Shown piece after piece: positions 5,619 to 10,800 of a DNA stretch of 10,800 nucleotides. Position numbers and translations under genes: made by a program. Under the pieces are notes generated by a model that saw only the letters and a list, made by a program, of their open reading frames with translations, ran no database searches and had not been told where the DNA came from. Numbering within the stretch: the stretch's first letter is position 1; each line of letters starts with the position of its first letter. This stretch comes from Pseudomonadota bacterium (GTDB taxonomy: Bacteria > Bdellovibrionota > JAFGOL01), in contig JAPLFT010000091.1 in the NCBI GenBank assembly GCA_026390535.1, positions 1 to 10,800 of the forward strand, read 5' to 3'.

Positions 5619-7257
5619 ATCCCTTCCGGCGGATGTACCTATGATAACTTATCACAAATCGATGAGCCTCATCGCGTATCATTTTAATAAAATTCAACAA
5701 TTCTTTACCGGGAATGAGCGTCACCATCTCACCATCAAGGATCGAATATATCTTATCTTTCGACAAACCTTTTGAAGTCTCTTTATCCTTAGCTATGGAT
5801 ATCATCCTGTAATCCTTAAATCCATTATCGATCATTACTCTGTAAACGGCATTCAGTTGTGTTCTGCCACCATCTAAAATTATAAGGTCAGGCAATGGTT
5901 CAAGTTCTGTCTTTTTTAATCTTCTTGAAAAAACCTCCTGCATAGCCTTTAAATCATCACCTCTGTAATCACCTCTCATCTTATATTTTCTATAATTATT
6001 TTTTACCGGACTGCCGTCGGCAAAGAACACCCTGGCTCCTACTGCAAACTTACCGGATATATTGGACATGTCATAACACTCTATAGTCCTTATTGCGTTG
6101 CGTTTAACTCTCAGTAATCTGGTCAGTTCTAAAGACACGTTTTCCCAGCGTCCTTTCCTTATGTTCAATGTCTTTATGTATTCCTCAAGACTTGCCTCGC
6201 CTATTTTTCTTACCATTTTTATGTCCGAGGTCATTTTTTTACCTATGGTTACTTTTTTATTCCCAGCCATATTTTTTATAAAATTGATTACAGTCTCATC
6301 AAAAACATCAAAAGGAACGTTTAAAAGGTCAGGTATCATATTCTTTGAATAATAATCTATAAGTACCCTGTCCAGGGCTTCTCTATCGGTTCCCCCTCCC
6401 TGAACTACTACATTGGTTTGGCCTAAAAGTATTCCGCCTCTTATAAGTAATATGTTAAACGCATGTGAATCATCCAGAGCCTTACAACTTATTACGTCTA
6501 TATCCCTAGTGTCGTCAGGCATTACAACGGATTGCCTGCTATATAGGGATTCCAGTATCTTTATTCTCTCTCTTATCCTTGCGGCCTCTTCAAAATCCAG
6601 ATTATCAGAGGCAAGAAGCATTTCTTTTTCCAGTTCCTCTATAACCGATGCCGTTTTGCCCTTTAGGACAGAGATGACACCCTTTACTATTCCCATATAG
6701 TCTTCTTTTTTTATGTATCCCTGGCAAGGCGCAAGACAAGTGTGTATCTGATAGTTTATGCACGGACGCTTTGCTGTCCTTAATATATTGTCGCTGCACT
6801 TCCTGAGAGGAAAGGCTTTATTTATTACATTAATAAGGGATCTAAGGCTTGTTGCACTCAAATAAGGGCCAAAGTAAAGAGCACCATCATCGCTGAATCT
6901 TCTGACTATCTCAAGCATCGGCCAATCTTGCATCATATTTATTTTTATGTAGGGATATGCCTTGTCGTCTTTTAACTGGATATTGTAACGGGGTTTATGT
7001 TTTTTTATCAGATTCGATTCGAGTATAAGCGCTTCCAGTTCGTTATTGGTCCTTATCAGCTCAAGATCAAAAATACTTGAGCCCAGTATCCTAAGTTTTG
7101 GGTCATCTGATCTTAGATATTGTACATAATGTTTAAGTCTGTCCCTTAATTTTCTAGCTTTACCGACGTAGATAACCAGCCCTTCAGAGTTTTTGAATAT
7201 ATATACCCCGGGGTTTTGCGGAGCGGTTTTTATCAATTCTTTTACTTTTTCTTCCAT
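5617..7257 (-). CDS. uvrC: Excinuclease ABC subunit C, lacking the C-terminal HhH domain
   Basis: UvrC is the nuclease of UvrABC nucleotide excision repair and cuts on both sides of a DNA lesion marked by UvrA/UvrB. Counted from the TTG at 7266, the visible parts are: GIY-YIG nuclease (GVY 20-22, IYVGKA 32-37, Glu 83); four iron-sulfur cysteines at 157, 169, 177 and 181 with the family's exact spacing; UVR domain (about 208-241, LDFEEAARIRERI) that contacts UvrB; and an RNase H-like nuclease with Asp 399 in ECYDMSNISG, Asp 465 in LILDGGR and His 535 in RDEAH. It then stops at YHRYIRRKG, where most UvrC proteins (about 600 residues) go on into a double helix-hairpin-helix DNA-binding domain. 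No frame downstream encodes that domain. I prefer the ATG at 7257 (546 residues); the TTG at 7266 overlaps the -35 of the apt promoter. Neither start has a clear ribosome binding site. Confidence 0.95.
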   Translation of the reverse strand: MEEKVKELIKTAPQNPGVYIFKNSEGLVIYVGKARKLRDRLKHYVQYLRSDDPKLRILGSSIFDLELIRTNNELEALILESNLIKKHKPRYNIQLKDDKAYPYIKINMMQDWPMLEIVRRFSDDGALYFGPYLSATSLRSLINVINKAFPLRKCSDNILRTAKRPCINYQIHTCLAPCQGYIKKEDYMGIVKGVISVLKGKTASVIEELEKEMLLASDNLDFEEAARIRERIKILESLYSRQSVVMPDDTRDIDVISCKALDDSHAFNILLIRGGILLGQTNVVVQGGGTDREALDRVLIDYYSKNMIPDLLNVPFDVFDETVINFIKNMAGNKKVTIGKKMTSDIKMVRKIGEASLEEYIKTLNIRKGRWENVSLELTRLLRVKRNAIRTIECYDMSNISGKFAVGARVFFADGSPVKNNYRKYKMRGDYRGDDLKAMQEVFSRRLKKTELEPLPDLIILDGGRTQLNAVYRVMIDNGFKDYRMISIAKDKETSKGLSKDKIYSILDGEMVTLIPGKELLNFIKMIRDEAHRFVISYHRYIRRKG

Positions 7258-7259
7258 GG

Positions 7260-7287
7260 TTGACAACTATAATACGTCTAATAGAAT
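7260..7287 (+). promoter_or_regulatory. Sigma-70-type promoter of apt
   Basis: TTGACA (7260-7265) is a perfect -35 and TAGAAT (7282-7287) a one-off -10, with a 16-base spacer. Transcription should begin near 7294, giving a leader of about 26 bases that contains AAGGAGG (7308-7314) 5 bases before the apt ATG. The -35 overlaps the 5' end of the divergent uvrC, so the two genes may influence each other. Confidence 0.75.
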
Positions 7288-7319
7288 ACATCCAGTTTTG
7301 ATTCACTAAGGAGGAATCC

Positions 7320-7832
7320 ATGGATTATAAAAAATACATCAGAGAAGTTCCCGATTTCCCAAAAAAGGGCATTCTTTTCTATGACATAACAACGTTGCTG
7401 ATGAATCCGGATATCTTTAACGTGATGATAAATGAAATGGCCCAAAGGGTTAAGGATTTGGAGATAACAAAGGTGGCAGCGATAGAGTCCAGAGGTTTTA
7501 TATTCGGTGCCCCGCTTGCATTGAAACTTGGAAAACCCTTCATACCGATAAGGAAACCGGGAAAACTTCCCTATAAAACAGTAAAATATGAATATATCCT
7601 TGAGTACGGTAAAGATGCTGTAGAGATGCATGCTGACGCTGTTATGAATGGTGATAAGATACTGCTTATAGATGATCTTCTTGCTACAGGCGGAACTATA
7701 GAGGCAGCGGCCAATCTTGTAAAAAAATGCGGCGGCTCTGTAGCAGGGCTTATGTTTGCCATAGAGCTCGAATTTCTTAAAGGGAAACAAAGACTTAGTG
7801 GATTTAAGTGTGAGTCAATAATAAGATATTGA
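7320..7832 (+). CDS. apt: Adenine phosphoribosyltransferase
   Basis: This enzyme makes AMP from adenine and phosphoribosyl pyrophosphate (purine salvage, cytoplasm). The 170-residue protein has all family marks: DFPKKGILFYDIT (12-24), the ESRGFIFGAPLA stretch (56-67), RKPGKLPY (78-85), the EYGKDAVEMHADA segment (95-107) and the PRPP-binding loop LLIDDLLATGGT (115-126) with its paired Asp 118/119. The length and the ending ESIIRY agree with other Apt proteins. The strong AAGGAGG site fixes the ATG at 7320. It is divergent from uvrC. Its TGA stop lies within the -35 box of the next promoter. Confidence 0.97.
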   Translation: MDYKKYIREVPDFPKKGILFYDITTLLMNPDIFNVMINEMAQRVKDLEITKVAAIESRGFIFGAPLALKLGKPFIPIRKPGKLPYKTVKYEYILEYGKDAVEMHADAVMNGDKILLIDDLLATGGTIEAAANLVKKCGGSVAGLMFAIELEFLKGKQRLSGFKCESIIRY

Positions 7833-7857
7833 CATATCTGACTTATTTTGATATAAT
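7829..7857 (+). promoter_or_regulatory. Perfect-consensus sigma-70 promoter of the C39-like lipoprotein gene
   Basis: TTGACA (7829-7834) and TATAAT (7852-7857) are both exact consensus hexamers, separated by the ideal 17 bases. The -35 contains the apt stop codon TGA (7830-7832). The expected transcription start is near 7864, at or next to the AGAGG ribosome binding site (7864-7868) of the gene starting at 7875, so the leader would be only about 11 bases. Confidence 0.85.
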
Positions 7858-7874
7858 ACAGATAGAGGTTAGTT

Positions 7875-8618
7875 ATGCGTTATACGTTGTACGTCTGTGG
7901 AATAATAATTTGTACATCGTTACTCACAAATTGTGCCCCTACAAAAAGTGCAATCGGTAACGGAAACACCGCACTGCTTTGTACCGATGAAGTCTGCGTA
8001 AAAAATCTATGCCCAAGTTATAAAGCAAGTTCATCCTCCTCGGACAAAACTATTTGTAAAATTATAGGAGACTGTGAAATCCCAAATATGCCTCTTACGT
8101 TACAGCTTTCAATTCCCGTACATGGTGATTTAGCTTGCGCTCCCACATCCACTCAAATGGCTTTAGACAGTTTTATAACAAACTCAGCGCCTACCTTGTC
8201 CAGCTGGATATTGACATACAACAGCATGACAACAAGTACCTCGGTAGGGGGATGCTCCTCATCAGATATGAATTGTAAAAAAGTTGTTACTATCGGAAAC
8301 AAACTAATTGGCGGTTCATGGCAACAAAATGCAAGGGCTGTTTCAGCCACAGAGGTTTCCACTCTACTTGAAACAATTAAAACAGAAACAACACCTATCT
8401 CAGATATATACAAGACCGACATATTCCCAAATAATGTAACACAATGTGATTATGTAACCGGTGAATATGCCATAACGAACAGCCAGCCATGGAATGATCT
8501 TGTTCTTTATCTGAGTTATGAAGAGGTGATAGAGAGCACTTCAACATATTCTGGTGTTCCAGTAACTAATATAAAATTTAATGACTCAGAGAACGGACAT
8601 TTTATAGCGATGAACTGA
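7875..8618 (+). CDS. Lipoprotein resembling C39-type cysteine peptidases, interrupted by an in-frame TGA
   Basis: The first 20 residues form a lipoprotein signal with lipobox LTNC (Cys 20), so the product should be lipid-anchored outside the cytoplasm. A Cys- and Ser-rich linker (to about residue 70) leads into a domain resembling C39/papain-like peptidases. LACAPTSTQMAL carries a candidate catalytic Cys 88 (family: 'CGP/CAP-t-s-..mal'), and NGHFIAM carries the candidate catalytic His 242. A TGA (8616-8618) ends the frame five residues after the His. In this family the next residue is usually Gly ('GHfv...Gy'), and GGA to TGA is one base change. The same frame then runs on to 8897 and contains the expected Asp (NDP). 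As read, the protein lacks its third active-site residue and C-terminus and is probably inactive. A ribosome binding site AGAGG lies 6 bases before the ATG, and a perfect promoter precedes it. Peptidase activity is inferred from the motif order only. Confidence 0.75.
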   Translation: MRYTLYVCGIIICTSLLTNCAPTKSAIGNGNTALLCTDEVCVKNLCPSYKASSSSSDKTICKIIGDCEIPNMPLTLQLSIPVHGDLACAPTSTQMALDSFITNSAPTLSSWILTYNSMTTSTSVGGCSSSDMNCKKVVTIGNKLIGGSWQQNARAVSATEVSTLLETIKTETTPISDIYKTDIFPNNVTQCDYVTGEYAITNSQPWNDLVLYLSYEEVIESTSTYSGVPVTNIKFNDSENGHFIAMN

Positions 8619-8897
8619 TATACCATAACAACATCAAACATCCTGTATAAATTTAATGATCCTATATATGTTATCAAGTGGTATTCACTTAGACAGGTCC
8701 GATTAAATCAGCCCTTCTGTGTGGCATACAACAGCAGCGGTACCTGTGTTCAGTATATAAGAGCAACACAACTTCCTTCCGGTTTTGAGGATAATAATCC
8801 TACAAATTCTTTTACATATCTTATTGAAACCACAGGAGAAGAAGCCTCTCAAAATTATATCTATAAAGTAATAGCCGCCATCTCCGGCATAAAGTAA
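8619..8897 (+). pseudogene. 3' remainder of the C39-like lipoprotein gene after the in-frame TGA
   Basis: Directly after the TGA the same frame stays open for 92 codons up to TAA at 8895-8897. It reads as normal protein: KFNDPIYVIKWYSLRQ near its start supplies the Asp-Pro that follows the catalytic His in C39-type enzymes, and a C-terminal strand-rich part ends in VIAAISGIK. It has no start codon with a ribosome binding site of its own. The next gene begins 13 bases after its TAA, as expected if the gene originally spanned 7875-8897 (340 codons). The simplest reading is a recent nonsense mutation; stop readthrough or a sequencing error are alternatives. Confidence 0.75.
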
Positions 8898-8910
8898 AAT
8901 ATAATTATCT

Positions 8911-9639
8911 ATGAAAAAACTAATCCTGCTTTTATTGGGAATTGCTCTTTTATTATCTGTTTATTTTATCTCAAGAGCTCAAAAACACGATTCAATTCCT
9001 GCAAATTCAATTCCTCTATCCACTGTTAAAAATCCTGATAATAATATTACCGATAATAATAAATCAATAAATGAAAATAATCAGTCCCCAATAATTCCAA
9101 AAAACAAAAGGGATAAAAATCCTGATGAAGCTTTTTCTGACTCAAAGACCGGTCAAAGAATAATAAAAGTACTGGCACTCATAAGATATCTTGATAGCCC
9201 TGCATCAGAAAAAGGAAAAGAGGCCTGGGATAACATTCAAAAACTCCGTGATAATCCCTCTGAAACTTTTAATGAGGTAGCACATGGTGTTTCTGCTTTG
9301 TCTTTTGAGAATGAGACAAAAAGACAGTTCCTTATACAATTTGCAAGCAGTCTGGACGTCGGAAAGGATGAAAAGCTGAGCTTTCTGGATAAGGAATTAC
9401 GAGATTCAATATACTACGCAAAAAGCACTGATAATATTCAGGTATTAGTCACACCATCTATAATATTTGAGACCTATCTGAGAGTTTCTGCAAACAATGA
9501 TGTATCAGAAAAACTCCTTATAGACATACTCCCGGATGCATCCCCTCAGGTTCAGAAAACACTGCTAAGCGCCTATAACAAGATCAACCCGAAAAAGACG
9601 GATGAACTCATAAAACAATACAATTTGAAGACAAATTAA
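8911..9639 (+). CDS. Signal-anchored extracytoplasmic protein, unknown function
   Basis: I do not recognise this 242-residue protein. It has a short Lys-Lys start and one hydrophobic segment (about residues 4-20), followed by a low-complexity Asn/Asp/Pro-rich linker (about 38-70: NNITDNNKSINENNQSP and similar). A mostly helical, charged domain of about 165 residues follows. There is no Cys for lipid attachment at the cleavage site, so it is either anchored by the N-terminal helix or released into the periplasm. The helical part, with repeated pairs of amphipathic helices and an SPQVQKTLLSAYNKI stretch near the end, could be a small helical-repeat scaffold. It lies 13 bases after the end of the C39-like frame on the same strand and is probably co-transcribed. 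No ribosome binding site is visible before the ATG. Confidence 0.75.
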   Translation: MKKLILLLLGIALLLSVYFISRAQKHDSIPANSIPLSTVKNPDNNITDNNKSINENNQSPIIPKNKRDKNPDEAFSDSKTGQRIIKVLALIRYLDSPASEKGKEAWDNIQKLRDNPSETFNEVAHGVSALSFENETKRQFLIQFASSLDVGKDEKLSFLDKELRDSIYYAKSTDNIQVLVTPSIIFETYLRVSANNDVSEKLLIDILPDASPQVQKTLLSAYNKINPKKTDELIKQYNLKTN

Positions 9640-9678
9640 TATTAATAGTGATCGCTAAACCCTTAATGTAAATACTGC

Positions 9679-9709
9679 TTGACAAACACATTATAATCTC
9701 ATATATAAT
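9679..9709 (+). promoter_or_regulatory. Putative promoter immediately upstream of the secreted protein gene at 9718
   Basis: TTGACA (9679-9684) is a perfect -35. Two overlapping -10 candidates follow: TATATA (9702-9707, spacer 17) and TATAAT (9704-9709, spacer 19). Either puts the transcription start within a few bases of the ATG at 9718, so the mRNA would be nearly leaderless; this agrees with the absence of any ribosome binding site. Another TATAAT at 9692-9697 is only 7 bases from the -35 and could not pair with it. I see no terminator in 9640-9678. Confidence 0.55.
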
Positions 9710-9717
9710 CATAAATC

Positions 9718-10281
9718 ATGAACATATACCTTCACATAAAAAAATCATTATTTATATTTTTTATTATTACGATATTCGGTTCGACAATCTTATCTGCTCA
9801 ATCCAGTGTAGCTACAGACAATGTAAAAAAGATTTTTACAAAAGAAAACATCGACGATCTATACAATAAGATAACCTATTTAAGGCAACAGTACTTCTCC
9901 TGTAAAAAGGAGATAAAGGATAACCTTATAGGAGTAGAATTCGGTGCTGGAGAAGCAGCTACGGGATTCGGTTTATTCTGGTTAGCAGGTCGATCAGGCG
10001 GAATGACTGCATATGTAGTTGGAACATTAGGCACAATATTTATTATTTCTGGTACGGCAATAACTATCGTTGAGGCTATTTTTTTAGCAGCAAAATATAA
10101 GGATAACTATGATATTTCTCATACGGTGGATGATAATAACTTTACAACACTTATAACCTCAGACACGCCTCCGGATAAATTTATGATAAAAATCTTAGTA
10201 ACTCAGTCGCCCAGATTGTCAGATATTATAAATTCCGTATATACAAAAATCCATGAAGAGAATAGCAAACCACAATATTAA
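9718..10281 (+). CDS. Secreted/membrane protein with Gly-rich hydrophobic hairpin, unknown function
   Basis: I do not recognise this 187-residue protein. Residues 10-25 are a strong hydrophobic signal core, with a likely signal peptidase site after LSA (27). A helical, charged segment follows (KIFTKENIDDLYNKITYLRQQY). Then comes a long Gly/Ala-rich hydrophobic region (about 70-126) that can form two close membrane helices separated by GRSGG (91-95). The polar C-terminal tail of about 60 residues includes ILVTQSPRLSDIINSVYTKI. The double Gly-rich helix resembles a small membrane hairpin, but no known family is clear. Its TAA shares the tetranucleotide TTAA (10278-10281) with the stop of the convergent rsmD. 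Confidence 0.7.
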   Translation: MNIYLHIKKSLFIFFIITIFGSTILSAQSSVATDNVKKIFTKENIDDLYNKITYLRQQYFSCKKEIKDNLIGVEFGAGEAATGFGLFWLAGRSGGMTAYVVGTLGTIFIISGTAITIVEAIFLAAKYKDNYDISHTVDDNNFTTLITSDTPPDKFMIKILVTQSPRLSDIINSVYTKIHEENSKPQY

Positions 10282-10800
10282 TTAGTTCTCTTTTTTTTCA
10301 TAAATGTAATAAATGTTTTTCCCCAGTTTTTTATCTTTATAATCCGGGCACCGATTTCATTGTCTTCATTCAGAATAATTTTATCACTCTCCGCCATTAC
10401 TATCGCATCATTACTTATTTTTAAAAATATGGATTCTATAAGCTCGCTGTATTTTTCATATCTATAAGGCGGGTCAATGAATATAAGGTTAACATCAGAG
10501 ATGTCCGCATTTTTAACGTACTCCATCGCATCTTGTTTAATAATATTTATTTTATCTTCCATACCCAGATTATGTATGTTCTTTTCCGCAAAAAGGTTCG
10601 CCTTATGAGAATTATCAACAATCACGGCTTTCTTTGCGCCCCTACTTATAGCCTCTATACTGACGATCCCGGTGCCGGAAAAAAGTTCAAGCACCAATGC
10701 CTGTCGCATATCAAAATCCATGGAATAAAGAATATTGAAAATAGCCTGTCTTATTTTTGATGATGTCGGTCTTATATCTTTTCCGGGAGGGCAAACTATC
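10278..10800 (-). CDS. rsmD: 16S rRNA (guanine(966)-N2)-methyltransferase, 5' end outside window
   Basis: RsmD methylates N2 of G966 in 16S rRNA on the assembling 30S subunit, using S-adenosylmethionine. The frame is open from the right window edge: the 26 codons before the ATG at 10721 read PPGKDIRPTSSKIRQAIFNI and so on. This is the conserved RsmD N-terminal region ('P.g...RPT.d.vReAlFniL'), so the real start lies beyond 10800. Then come the SAM-binding motif I LELFSGTGIVSIEAISRGA (family: 'DLFAGSGalGlEAlSRGA') and the catalytic IDPPY motif (family 'DPPY'). The remaining chain has normal length for RsmD (about 180-190 residues in all). No terminator is seen at its convergent end, where it abuts the secreted-protein gene. 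Confidence 0.92.
   Translation of the reverse strand, partial: IVCPPGKDIRPTSSKIRQAIFNILYSMDFDMRQALVLELFSGTGIVSIEAISRGAKKAVIVDNSHKANLFAEKNIHNLGMEDKINIIKQDAMEYVKNADISDVNLIFIDPPYRYEKYSELIESIFLKISNDAIVMAESDKIILNEDNEIGARIIKIKNWGKTFITFMKKKRTN

Noticed and set aside
7278..7790. Minus-strand open frame across apt
   Set aside because: It is the antisense shadow of a clearly conserved apt gene, with no start signals or domain of its own.
8616..8618. TGA read as glycine or tryptophan genome-wide (alternative genetic code)
   Set aside because: About 3,300 codons in the window hold only this one internal TGA, and apt, the ABC ATPase, the permease and the FliL-like gene end properly in TGA.
8616..8660. 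Selenocysteine insertion at the TGA
   Set aside because: No convincing SECIS-type hairpin follows within the next 40 bases, and the family position is usually glycine, not the catalytic cysteine.
9001..9120. AAT/GAT-rich repeats as a possible tandem repeat array
   Set aside because: They encode an Asn/Asp-rich linker of the gene at 8911 and have no regular period, so they are low-complexity coding sequence.
1..10800. tRNA, rRNA, CRISPR array or transposase gene
   Set aside because: None was seen on either strand: no regularly spaced direct repeats, no cloverleaf, no transposase-like frame.

Overview
This AT-rich window comes from a diderm (Gram-negative-type) bacterium. It carries a C-terminal piece of an outer-membrane-type beta-barrel protein, a lipoprotein with a clear lipobox and several Sec-type secreted or membrane-anchored proteins. 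The housekeeping genes uvrC, apt and rsmD mark it as chromosomal. I cannot assign a phylum from the sequence alone. TGA is used as a normal stop (ABC ATPase, permease, FliL-like gene, apt), so the standard bacterial code applies.

Left part (1-4478): the end of a beta-barrel gene (+) converges with a minus-strand block. Between them lies a 157-base inverted repeat (644-800) that can fold into one long hairpin. Read from 4478 downwards, the minus-strand block is an ABC ATPase, an ABC-2 permease and a GldG-like auxiliary membrane protein. These three overlap by 4 bases at each junction and so form a translationally coupled export/gliding-type ABC operon. After a 123-base gap holding a strong hairpin comes a HEAT-like helical-repeat protein. 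The ATPase is degenerate at its signature, Q-loop and H-loop.

Middle part (4552-7832): two very small zinc-ribbon proteins (+) flank an orphan FliL-like single-pass membrane protein (-). A textbook intrinsic terminator (5581-5618) separates the second zinc protein from uvrC (-). uvrC diverges from apt (+), which has a near-consensus promoter and a strong ribosome binding site. UvrC ends right after its nuclease domain and has no C-terminal helix-hairpin-helix domain.

Right part (7829-10281): a perfect-consensus promoter overlapping the apt stop codon drives a lipoprotein resembling C39-type cysteine peptidases. Its frame is cut by a single TGA at 8616-8618, at a position where the family normally has glycine. 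The same frame then runs on for 92 codons and contains the expected third catalytic residue. Two further exported proteins of unknown function follow on the same strand. The second has a promoter so close to its ATG that its mRNA may be leaderless. The window ends with rsmD (-), whose 5' end lies outside.

The most noteworthy items are the TGA-interrupted peptidase lipoprotein and its uncharacterised secreted neighbours, the long palindromic element at 644-800, the degenerate ABC ATPase, and the short UvrC.
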